In this document: one piece after another, positions 1 through 6,019 of the stretch
Numbering within the stretch: the stretch's first letter is position 1
Layout: each line of letters begins with the position of its first letter
Assembly: GCA_021781255.1 (NCBI GenBank)
Contig: JAJXXG010000735.1
Span: forward strand, 1-12,410
Direction: 5' to 3'
DNA: 12,410 bases
DNA from: Acidobacteriota bacterium
GTDB lineage: Bacteria > Acidobacteriota > Terriglobia > Terriglobales > Acidobacteriaceae
Position numbers and translations under genes: made by a program
Notes under the pieces: generated by a model
What the model saw: the letters and a program-made list of their open reading frames with translations, nothing else
Told to the model about the DNA's origin: nothing
Databases searched by the model: none

Positions 1-892
1 GATCTTTGTGCCATGTATAGTCGGTAATCTTCGCCTCTGTCAGGGCAGGAGCAAACCACCAGCGGCAATCGGAACTCGGCCCCGGACGTGGGAACACATC
101 ATCTCCCCGCTGATGGGCTACACTCGCTTGCTGCTTTTTGAGAGCCTCTAAAGCCACGCTGTTCAACGGCACATTTCGCGCCGACCCATTCTTGGTCTTC
201 GTCAAACGAATGACTTTACGCTTGAGGTCTACTTGCTCCCACGTCAGCGAGTATTGTTCTCCCCAACGCATCCCCGTATAGACGCTCACGATGAATGCTG
301 GCACCTGCTCCGCATTGTCACGCTTGATGATGTCCAGCAGCTTCTCGAATTCCTCCCGGCTCAGGAAGCGTAGCCGAACATTGTTCTCTGTCCGCATCCG
401 CACGAGACGCGCCGGATTGATGCTCACCTTGCCGTTCTCGTTCCCGAGCCTGTAGGCCAGAGAGATGTATGCTCGATAGCGATTCGCCGTCGCGTTCGTC
501 TTGCAGTGCTTCGTCAGGAACTGGTCAACGTCTTGAGGGGCGATAGAGTCCGCCGCTCGCTCCCCGAACGCCTCCCGGAGTATCAAATCCCGTGAAACGT
601 AATCGCGTTTGGTTTTGAGATGCGTCTTGGCGTGCTCGACCGCCATTGCTGACAGGTCGGCAAATCGCACGACCTTGGACGGCACCAATTCCGGGAGCTT
701 GAGCTTGCGTCTCGCGTCCGCCTTGCGCTTTTGGTACAGTTTCACAGCATCACCCCGGCGACCCACCTTCTCGCGATGCTGTTTCCCGTTCACATAGTAG
801 TTAATCCACCAGCATCCTGAGCCTGCTGGCCGCTCGAAGATTCCCCGCTCTCTCTTCTCATCCTCCCTTTTCATCTCGCCTCTGTGGTGCAT
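1..892 (-). CDS. Tyrosine recombinase/phage-type integrase, C-terminus cut by window edge
   Basis: Site-specific recombinase that would integrate or excise a mobile element. The frame is open from an ATG at 892 to the left edge (297 residues, no stop). Residues about 17-64 look like an arm-site-binding N-terminal domain (GSGCWWINYYVNGKQ), about 75-155 like the SAM-like core-binding domain, and 173 onward the catalytic domain. TGMRWGEQYSLTW carries the first catalytic Arg (R209); TKTKNGSARNVPLN carries the beta-hairpin Lys (K232/K234); TWHKD at 293-297 starts the HxxR box (H295). The second Arg, second His and Tyr lie beyond the window. An in-frame ATG at 874 has a better ribosome site (AGAGG, 4 nt away) and may be the real start. 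The gene reads away from the adjacent tRNA-Thr, as in tRNA-integrated islands. Its codon usage is less GC-rich than its neighbours, suggesting acquisition. The family call is firm; whether it is active cannot be judged. Confidence 0.93.
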   Translation of the reverse strand, partial: MHHRGEMKREDEKRERGIFERPAGSGCWWINYYVNGKQHREKVGRRGDAVKLYQKRKADARRKLKLPELVPSKVVRFADLSAMAVEHAKTHLKTKRDYVSRDLILREAFGERAADSIAPQDVDQFLTKHCKTNATANRYRAYISLAYRLGNENGKVSINPARLVRMRTENNVRLRFLSREEFEKLLDIIKRDNAEQVPAFIVSVYTGMRWGEQYSLTWEQVDLKRKVIRLTKTKNGSARNVPLNSVALEALKKQQASVAHQRGDDVFPRPGPSSDCRWWFAPALTEAKITDYTWHKD

Positions 893-1001
893 GTAAAACT
901 GACAGCCACTATACAGCAATCAGCAGACACAGGCACCAAGAGAGCAGGGAATCAGCCCAGTGCAAGTGAAAACCGTAACATGCACCAGAACATGCACCAC
1001 A
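883..1001. repeat. Three copies of ACATGCACCA around the integrase start (possible arm or operator sites)
   Basis: The 10-mer ACATGCACCA occurs at 978-987 (plus), 990-999 (plus, exactly 12 bp later) and 885-894 (minus). The 990 copy and the minus copy share a perfect 12-mer, ACATGCACCACA (990-1001 and 894-883). The minus copy overlaps the ATG at 892 and lies just downstream of a possible -10 box. Two tandem sites plus one inverted site in the leader of an integrase suggest integrase arm-type sites, or binding sites for a repressor or excisionase. Which of these is correct cannot be told from sequence. Confidence 0.7.
908..913 (-). promoter_or_regulatory. Candidate -10 box for the integrase gene
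   Basis: Minus-strand TATAGT (5 of 6 to consensus) would start transcription near 901. That gives a short leader reaching the ATG at 874 and places the inverted ACATGCACCA site just after the start point. No good -35 hexamer is seen at 16-18 bp, so this is tentative. Confidence 0.35.
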
Positions 1002-1067
1002 AGGAAAAAGGCCATCCGAGCTTTGTTCTCGAATAGCCTATAAAATGTTTGTTCTATTAGATTTAGC

Positions 1068-1143
1068 TGGAGCCGACGGTCAGACTTGAACTGACGACCT
1101 GCTGATTACGAATCAGCTGCTCTACCAACTGAGCTACGTCGGC
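1068..1143 (-). tRNA. tRNA-Thr (anticodon CGT), likely integration site
   Basis: On the minus strand a full class I cloverleaf folds: acceptor GCCGACG/CGTCGGC, D-stem GCTC/GAGC, anticodon stem GCTGA/TCAGC with loop TTCGTAA (anticodon CGT, codon ACG), T-stem GTCAG/CTGAC with loop TTCAAGT. The discriminator is T and CCA is encoded (1070-1068). Its 3' end faces the integrase gene 175 bp away, the usual geometry when an element has recombined into the 3' part of a tRNA gene and restored it. The att core is therefore expected within about 1068-1110; the partner copy would lie left of the window. Confidence 0.97.
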
Positions 1144-1154
1144 CTGCTCTATCG

Positions 1155-1183
1155 ATTGTATCGTTGCGCCAGATTGAGGTAAA
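1155..1183 (-). promoter_or_regulatory. Promoter of tRNA-Thr
   Basis: Minus strand: -35 TTTACC (1183-1178), 17-bp spacer, -10 TACAAT (1160-1155). The predicted start lies near 1148, about 5 nt before the tRNA 5' end at 1143. Spacing and position fit a sigma-70-type tRNA promoter well. Confidence 0.7.
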
Positions 1184-1270
1184 GCTGCGCGCTGCCATCG
1201 CGGGCGGGTCTAACGCGGTTCTCCAATTGGCGTAGGGCGGAGCCGATGCTCTCAAGTGGCTGTTGCCTTT

Positions 1271-1311
1271 CCGGGGTCCCCGGCGACGGGCCTTGGTCGC
1301 TGGGGTGCAAG
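1271..1311 (+). repeat. Dispersed hairpin repeat, copy A (intergenic)
   Basis: Arms CCCCGGCGAC (1278-1287) and GTCGCTGGGG (1296-1305) pair at 9 of 10 positions plus one G-T wobble, around an 8-nt loop. The 41 bp match the minus strand of copy B (3499-3547) at 33 of 41 positions without gaps, and share the 10-8-10 layout with copy C (9819-9867). It lies in the tRNA-Thr to zinc-ribbon-gene spacer. No T-run follows, so it is not a standard terminator. Confidence 0.75.
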
Positions 1312-1329
1312 TAAAAGCCACTTGGCACG

Positions 1330-2121
1330 ATGCCGGAAACACCACAGGCATTGGAGAACCGCCGTATACTGCTGCTCATGCAAGCCGACCCGATCCAGGA
1401 ATGGCAGCGGCTCACTGCGCATTACCGCGAGATGAGCGGCGGCGAGCTCTACGAATTGGCCGCCGATTTCGCCAATTTGACCCTCGTCGCGCAGCAGGCG
1501 TTGTGTAGCGAGATGGCAAGCCGCGGCCTGGGCGATCCGCAGGCTGCGAATCGAACGCCGGAAACCTCGGAAACGACTGAAAGGTTCAGGAGTCCGGCGA
1601 GTAACGCTCCCGAGGATTCCGATTCCATCTTTGCGCCCGCAGCCTTTGCGCCTGTGACACGAGCGCTGGAGCCGGTCTCCGGTGCTCCCGGCACAGATGA
1701 CGAAGACGATGCCCCGCACGAGTACACGTGGAAAACGGTGCTTTGCGAGTGCGATACATCTGCTGAAGCAAGGCAACTCTGTGAAGCGTTGAAGCAGGTC
1801 GGCATTGAAAGCTGGGTCGAGAGCGCTGCCGGGTATTCACCACACGCTGAGTTGGAGGTGACCAATCCTCGCATCCTCGTCACCGCCGATCAGCTCGATC
1901 AGGCGCGCGCAATTGCCGCAAACCCAATCCCGCAGGCGATCATTGATCAATTCAAAAGCGAAGTGCCCGAGTATGAACCGCCCGTCTGTCCAAAATGTGG
2001 CGCCAGCGATCCGGTGCTCGAAGGCGTGGACCCTGAGAACACGTGGCGATGCGAACGATGCGACGCGCAGTGGATCGAATCGGCTGGGAGCGGGGACGAG
2101 GAAGCGCCGGAACAGAGCTGA
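1330..2121 (+). CDS. DUF2007-like domain and zinc-ribbon protein of unknown function
   Basis: Protein of 263 residues if the ATG at 1330 is used. Residues about 20-70 (EWQRLTAHYREMSGGELYEL) form a predicted helical head; 71-130 are a Pro/Ser/Asp-rich linker with an acidic patch before W134. Residues 134-200 (WKTVLCECDTSAEARQLCEA then PRILVTADQLDQARAIA) resemble DUF2007, called a putative signal-transducing domain. A C-terminal zinc ribbon follows: C220-PKC-223 and C241-ERC-244. The biological role is unknown. Neither possible start has a clear ribosome site. An in-frame ATG at 1378 lies 7 nt after TATACT (1365-1370), so a leaderless, 16-residue-shorter form is a good alternative. It stands alone between tRNA-Thr and a convergent operon. 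The coding call is solid; the DUF2007 label is from memory of the family. Confidence 0.82.
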   Translation: MPETPQALENRRILLLMQADPIQEWQRLTAHYREMSGGELYELAADFANLTLVAQQALCSEMASRGLGDPQAANRTPETSETTERFRSPASNAPEDSDSIFAPAAFAPVTRALEPVSGAPGTDDEDDAPHEYTWKTVLCECDTSAEARQLCEALKQVGIESWVESAAGYSPHAELEVTNPRILVTADQLDQARAIAANPIPQAIIDQFKSEVPEYEPPVCPKCGASDPVLEGVDPENTWRCERCDAQWIESAGSGDEEAPEQS

Positions 2122-2424
2122 ATTGCGCTCTAAACACGGAAAGAGCCGCCCGGCAATAGGCAGCTCTCTCCTCAGGGAGAATAGTTCCAAGGGAGGCAAA
2201 CCCATCAGAACTTTCTGGCTGCATACTAGGTTCGGGGAGAGGCGGTGTCAAGGGAAAATGTTTGTGAAAATAACTTATTTTGTTTCAATTATTTAACATT
2301 CCTCGTATAGGCGCAAAGACGACCCTGTATTCGCGTTTTATTCTCTATGTTTCCTCCGTCAATTACAGGGATTTAGCCTTGTTTGTTCGGGTTTATGTCA
2401 AGTTATCCACAGGGCGGCCTGGCG
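2122..2424. other. Convergent intergenic region, AT-rich, with a consensus DnaA box
   Basis: No gene is seen here. The stretch from about 2255 to 2360 is clearly richer in A+T than the surroundings. TTATCCACA at 2403-2411 is an exact match to the bacterial DnaA-box consensus. A 7-bp inverted repeat CCCTGTA/TACAGGG (2323-2329 and 2364-2370) encloses 34 nt. No hairpin with a T-run was found for either convergent gene, so how transcription ends here is unclear. Confidence 0.5.
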
Positions 2425-3726
2425 TTAACCCTTCGGATGCGGCTCTTCAACTGCCTTGGTTCTGTCGCTCCATTTCTCGAGCAGATCGAGATGGATAAAC
2501 TCCTCGTCGTAGATCGAGGATGCCGGTCTGCCTCTCGCAATGCGATATAGAGCCCTGCCACCACCAAGGAACCCTCCCAACAGGAGCGCCGCACCGCCGC
2601 CAATAATGCACAACGCGGCAATGCCCATCAGCAGCTTGCCTGTCTTTACCACCTCCGACTCCACCGACTGGGGAATCGCAGTGAGGTTAGCCGCGTAGTA
2701 CACCGACTCCAGCAACCGGTGGCTTTCGTCGGGGATGGCGTCGCCACTGACGACCGCAACCAGTGGACCGCTGTGGCGCACCTCAAGCGAGGCCAGATCG
2801 GAATCGGTAAGCGGCTTGGGCCAGGGCGGCTGGGCCTGGCTGCCGGCCTTCAGGTAAGCGCGGATCGCGGCTTCCTGCGCCTCGGCGATCTGCGGCGTGG
2901 GGTAGTCGATGATGGTAAGCGTGGCCGAACCTGAAGCCAACGCATAATTGGCCGTCAAGGTTTCAGCTCCCATGTCAAAGTCCACGAGCGAAGGCGGCAA
3001 CACACCTCCGGCTCCCGCATATCCCGCCGGCCCCTCTGCGTAGTGCGTGGTCTGGCCCTGGAGCGATGCATGGGGCAGGCTGGCCAGAATGGGCGGCGGC
3101 ACGGCGCGGTTGCCGGTGGCCTCCGGCAACTGGCGGGCGATCTCGCGCATCTCTCCGGCCGATATGGGCCCGATGTGCGAAAACGTCGCATCCACCACGG
3201 TTGTTCCTTTAAAGAAAAGCACACGATTGTGGTCTGAGGCTGCTCCCGTGCCGATGGCTTCTTTTGGCCAGCCATTCTGCCGGTAATAGGTGTAGGCGCC
3301 GTAGGCGCCGCTCAAGTCGTCGAAGCGCAGCGCGCGCATGGTCAGCGTCTCGCCACCGCGCTTGTAGTTAGCCAGCTTGCCTGAAACGAATCTGTATTCC
3401 TTGAGGGCCGCGGCGTTGGCCGGGTCGGCCTGCACGGGATCGGCCAGTTCCTTGGCCGGCTCCGCAAGCACCCACCCGTCAAAGACGTCGGGCAAAAGCG
3501 CCTTCCACCCCGTCGACGAAGACCTGTCGCCGGGGGCACCGGTCTTCGGCGAGGGTGGCAGCGTGATGGTCGTCGCTGACCGCTTTTCTGCCGCTGTGGG
3601 CTGTTCTGCCTGGCCAAAGGCCAGGACCGTGCCGCCGCCCAACGCCGCGGAAATGCCCAAAATTGCCAACCAATGCTTCAAAAAGCTCTCCAATTCCCTC
3701 AGCGCGCGTCCAGTCTCTCGAAACAC
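2425..3726 (-). CDS. DUF6599-like exported, membrane-anchored protein
   Basis: Hypothetical protein, 433 residues from the GTG at 3726. A hydrophobic N-terminal segment (about residues 19-37, HWLAILGISAALGGG) acts as signal or anchor. A Pro/Ser/Thr-rich linker and a large soluble part follow (LLPDVFDGWVLAEPA at about 76-90, then FDDLSGAYGAYTYYRQNGW). A second hydrophobic segment lies near 364-394, and a short tail ends in HPKG. The layout and the LLPD.F.GW motif resemble DUF6599, common in Acidobacteriota; function unknown. A TTG at 3681 has GGAG 6 nt upstream and gives a cleaner signal-peptide start (MKHWLAILG), so it may be the true start. The GTG lies 10 bp after the trmFO stop, so co-transcription is likely. 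Residues 60-75 of the linker are encoded by hairpin repeat copy B. Confidence 0.85.
   Translation of the reverse strand: MFRETGRALRELESFLKHWLAILGISAALGGGTVLAFGQAEQPTAAEKRSATTITLPPSPKTGAPGDRSSSTGWKALLPDVFDGWVLAEPAKELADPVQADPANAAALKEYRFVSGKLANYKRGGETLTMRALRFDDLSGAYGAYTYYRQNGWPKEAIGTGAASDHNRVLFFKGTTVVDATFSHIGPISAGEMREIARQLPEATGNRAVPPPILASLPHASLQGQTTHYAEGPAGYAGAGGVLPPSLVDFDMGAETLTANYALASGSATLTIIDYPTPQIAEAQEAAIRAYLKAGSQAQPPWPKPLTDSDLASLEVRHSGPLVAVVSGDAIPDESHRLLESVYYAANLTAIPQSVESEVVKTGKLLMGIAALCIIGGGAALLLGGFLGGGRALYRIARGRPASSIYDEEFIHLDLLEKWSDRTKAVEEPHPKG
3499..3547 (-). repeat. Dispersed hairpin repeat, copy B (inside the DUF6599-like gene)
   Basis: Arms CCCCGTCGAC (3508-3517) and GTCGCCGGGG (3526-3535) pair at 9 of 10 positions around an 8-nt loop. 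The 49 bp match copy C (9819-9867) at 37 of 49 positions on the same strand without gaps, although the two copies are translated in different frames. It encodes part of a low-complexity linker just after the signal segment. Confidence 0.8.
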
Positions 3727-3736
3727 GCTCTAATCT

Positions 3737-5164
3737 TCAGGGTACACGCTTGCGCCGCGCCGCCGCTTGCCACGCATCGAAGGCGGCCAGCGAACGCTCG
3801 CACTGAATGCGATGGCGCTCTTTCTTGTCGCGGATCTTCTTGCGCACCTCTTCTTCGAGCGGTTCCAGCAGGTCGAAGGTGATGTTGGCGGGCTGGAAGT
3901 TCTTTTCGTCGGCGTGCGTGATGTAGTGCACCAGCGAGCCGAGGGCCGTGGCGCGGGGAACGGGAGTTAGCTCCTCGCCGCGCGCATGTGCCGCTGCGTA
4001 CATACCGGCCAGCATGCCAGTAGCGATGGATTCGGTGTAGCCTTCGACACCGCAAATCTGGCCCGCAAACATCAGGGTCTGCTTCGATGAGAACGACAAC
4101 CGCAAATCCTTTGACTCGCCTGCTTCGCAGGCTTGCTCAGGATGACGATTCCTGGGGTTAAGGCATAGAAGTTCGTCCAGCAGCACAGGCGCGCAGATGT
4201 ACGAGTTGCGGTGCATCTGTCCGTAGCGTAAAAAGCGCGCGTTCTCCAGGCCCGGAATCAGCCGCAGCACCCGCGCCTGCTCGCCGAATTTCAAGTGATT
4301 TTGAAAACCCACTATGTTGTAGCTGTCCGCACGAAGGTTCTCCTTGCGCAGTTGCACCACGGCCCAGGGGTTTTTGCCGGTGCGCGGATCGCGCAGGCCC
4401 ACGGGTTTCATAGGCCCGAAGCGCAGCGTGTCGCGCCCGCGCGAGGCGAGCACTTCAATCGGCAAACATCCCTCGAAGTACTCGAGATTTTCCCAGTCCC
4501 TGCTCTCGGCTGCCTCGGCCGCGAGCAGCGCGTCGTAGAAACGGTCGTACTCGGCACGATCCATCGGGCAGTTGATGTAGTCGGCTGTTCCCTTGTCCCA
4601 TCGTGCGGCAAAGTAGACGCGGCTCATGTCGATGGATTCGGCATCGACGATGGGCGAGATCGAATCGTAAAAGGCGAGATGGCCAGCACCGGTGATGCGC
4701 TCAATCTCGGCACTGAGCGCGTCTGACGTCAACGGCCCGGTCGCCACCACTGTCAACGCGATATCCGCTCCGTCCGCTTCCAGGCTGGTAACTTCCTCGC
4801 GAATCACGCGAATGCCTGTTTCCGCTGCGATGGCCTCGCCAATCCGCCGCGAAAACTCCGCGCGATCGACGGCCAGCGCGTGGCCCGCCGGGACGGCCGT
4901 TTCGTCGGCGATGCGCAGGAGCGCCGAACCCGCGCGCCGCATCTCTTGTTTCAAGAGCCAGGGAGCGGTGTGGGGCGATTCGCTCTTGAGCGAATTTGAG
5001 CAGACCAGCTCGCCGAATTCTGTGGTCTGGTGCGCGGGCGTCAGGCGCGGTTTTCCGTCGACCACTGTGCGCATCTCATACAAATCCACCTGGCAACCCA
5101 GCCGCGCCGCGGTCAACGCCGCCTCAGAGCCGGCCAGACCGCCGCCAATCACGCGAATCCTCAC
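3737..5164 (-). CDS. trmFO: TrmFO, folate/FAD-dependent tRNA m5U54 methyltransferase
   Basis: Methylates U54 in the T-loop of tRNA using methylenetetrahydrofolate and reduced FAD; cytoplasmic. The N-terminal Rossmann motif GGGLAGSEAA (residues 7-16) binds FAD. CSNS holds C55 and FEGCLP holds C233, matching the two functional cysteines of the family. FGPMKPVGL, HRNSYI and FAGQICGVEGYTES are family signatures. I chose the GTG at 5164 because the Rossmann fold begins there and GGAG lies upstream; the frame is open 36 codons further, but those residues look non-native. The start overlaps the GNAT stop as GTGA, implying translational coupling. The protein has 475 residues, longer than usual: about 20 residues at 338-358 (NRHPEQACEAGESKDLRLS) interrupt the normally short link between LLDE and the FAGQ motif, and correspond to a palindromic element. 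The frame stays open, so function may be kept. Confidence 0.95.
   Translation of the reverse strand: MRIRVIGGGLAGSEAALTAARLGCQVDLYEMRTVVDGKPRLTPAHQTTEFGELVCSNSLKSESPHTAPWLLKQEMRRAGSALLRIADETAVPAGHALAVDRAEFSRRIGEAIAAETGIRVIREEVTSLEADGADIALTVVATGPLTSDALSAEIERITGAGHLAFYDSISPIVDAESIDMSRVYFAARWDKGTADYINCPMDRAEYDRFYDALLAAEAAESRDWENLEYFEGCLPIEVLASRGRDTLRFGPMKPVGLRDPRTGKNPWAVVQLRKENLRADSYNIVGFQNHLKFGEQARVLRLIPGLENARFLRYGQMHRNSYICAPVLLDELLCLNPRNRHPEQACEAGESKDLRLSFSSKQTLMFAGQICGVEGYTESIATGMLAGMYAAAHARGEELTPVPRATALGSLVHYITHADEKNFQPANITFDLLEPLEEEVRKKIRDKKERHRIQCERSLAAFDAWQAAARRKRVP
4104..4150. repeat. Palindromic element inserted in frame in trmFO
   Basis: Inner perfect hairpin GCCTGC-TTC-GCAGGC (4118-4132) flanked by outer arms ATCCT (4106-4110) and AGGAT (4139-4143). 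On the minus strand it reads GTCATCCTGAGCAAGCC onward, which resembles the CATCCTGAGC-type dispersed palindromes I associate with acidobacterial genomes. It encodes extra residues not expected in TrmFO. Only this copy was found in the window. Confidence 0.7.
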
Positions 5165-5697
5165 GGCGCGGTCTCCGCTCGGATTGCCTGCTCTGCCGCC
5201 GTCTCCACCTGGATCCCCGTGCCCTCTGCCAGCCGCTTGATCGCCTCGCCGTCCAGGCGTACATTGCGCCACTCGTCCAGAAACTCGGCGCCCATGGCGC
5301 GGTAGAACTCAATCGCCGGTGTGTTCCAGTCCAAAACCTCCCACTGCAGGCGCTGGCAGCCCTTCTCGACTGCTACCGCGGCGACCTGTTTGAGCAGCGC
5401 CTTGCCGATGCCCAGACCGCGTAACTCCGGCAGCACAAAGAGGTCTTCGAGATAAATGCCGGGCCGTCCCATCCACGTGGAGTAGTTGAAAAAGTACAGG
5501 GCGAAACCGGCGGGCCGTCTGTCGTGCTCGGCAATCAGGCACTGGTAGAAGGGGTTGGGGCAGAACCCATCGCGCAGCAGGCCCTCCTCGGTAGCAACCA
5601 CAGCGTCGGGAGCTCGCTCATAGATCGCCAACGCGCGAATAAAGGCCAGTATTTGCGCGGCATCTGCCGCGGTCGCCGCCCGAATCACCGTTCCCAT
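5161..5697 (-). CDS. GNAT-family N-acetyltransferase (SSAT-like)
   Basis: Acetyl-CoA-dependent N-acetyltransferase of 178 residues, complete. The fold is visible in order: IRAATAADAAQILAFIRAL (strand 1/helix 1), GFALYFFNYSTWMGRPGIYLE (core strands), EDLFVLPELRGLGIGKALL with the R-G-x-G-x-G/A acetyl-CoA pyrophosphate loop (motif A), and LDWNTPAIEFYRAMGAE (motif B). YLEDLFV and VLDWNTPAI resemble the spermidine/thialysine acetyltransferase subgroup, but the substrate cannot be fixed from sequence. It leads a minus-strand unit with trmFO (4-nt overlap) and the DUF6599-like gene. TAAAAT at 5709-5704 ends 6 nt before the ATG, so the message may be leaderless; no strong ribosome site is visible. 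Confidence 0.92.
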   Translation of the reverse strand: MGTVIRAATAADAAQILAFIRALAIYERAPDAVVATEEGLLRDGFCPNPFYQCLIAEHDRRPAGFALYFFNYSTWMGRPGIYLEDLFVLPELRGLGIGKALLKQVAAVAVEKGCQRLQWEVLDWNTPAIEFYRAMGAEFLDEWRNVRLDGEAIKRLAEGTGIQVETAAEQAIRAETAP

Positions 5698-6019
5698 AGT
5701 CCCATTTTAATGTGTGATACAGGCCACAAACGCAGCCGTACGAGCCACACTACCATGGCAGTTATGATCCAGGCGGCGCCGGGCTGTTTCGCTGCGAAAC
5801 AGGCAACTTGCAGGCGGGCTTCCACGTCCACAAGGTAGTACGGTAAAGACGCCTCGACGGGTAGCGGCAGACAGGCCGGCTGCTCCCCTCTTGTGCAGGG
5901 TGCTCCATTGGATTTAACGTTGATTCTGCTGGATATGCGCTCTGCCGATGGGCGCCTGAAGATTTGATTTTTTCGAGCTTGCGGGGAGTATTTTTCCCGC
6001 CGCTCCCTAAGGAGAAAAT
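5698..6019. other. Divergent intergenic region with a perfect 19-bp palindrome
   Basis: No convincing gene lies here. It separates the minus-strand GNAT-trmFO unit from the plus-strand TPR gene and must hold both promoters. The main landmark is the palindrome at 5784-5802. A strong ribosome site, AAGGAG, lies at its right end 5 nt before the ATG at 6020. A -10-like TAAAAT for the left unit is at 5709-5704. I could not assign a confident promoter for the TPR gene. Confidence 0.5.
5784..5802. promoter_or_regulatory. Perfect inverted repeat CTGTTTCG-CTG-CGAAACAG, candidate operator
   Basis: Eight-base arms (5784-5791 and 5795-5802) pair perfectly around a 3-nt centre in a divergent intergenic region, about 85 bp from the GNAT start and 220 bp from the TPR gene start. 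This shape suits a dimeric repressor site or an RNA hairpin. No T-run follows on either strand, so it is unlikely to be a terminator. The regulator is unknown. Confidence 0.4.

Noticed and set aside
738..765. Possible fourth copy of the hairpin repeat inside the integrase (minus strand GTCGCCGGGGTGAT)
   Set aside because: Only the right-hand half matches; the left arm and loop are missing, and the encoded KVGRRGDAVKLY is normal for integrases.
805..835. Resemblance of CATCCTGAGCCTGCTGG to the trmFO palindrome
   Set aside because: Short match without the hairpin; it encodes GSGCWW, a normal integrase N-terminal motif.
1106..1351. Minus-strand frame overlapping tRNA-Thr and ending RRSSVGRAADS
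   Set aside because: The C-terminal part is a tRNA read as protein, and the rest crosses the promoter and repeat copy A.
2323..2370. Inverted repeat CCCTGTA/TACAGGG as terminator
   Set aside because: The loop is 34 nt and no T-run follows on either strand.
2396..2401. Perfect minus-strand TTGACA (-35) pointing toward the zinc-ribbon gene
   Set aside because: No acceptable -10 at 16-19 bp; it would drive only antisense transcription.
5165..5272. Upstream extension of TrmFO by 36 residues (MAQCTPGRRGDQAAG...)
   Set aside because: Gly/Arg/Asp-rich residues are simply the GNAT gene read in another frame; the FAD-binding strand starts at the GTG at 5164.
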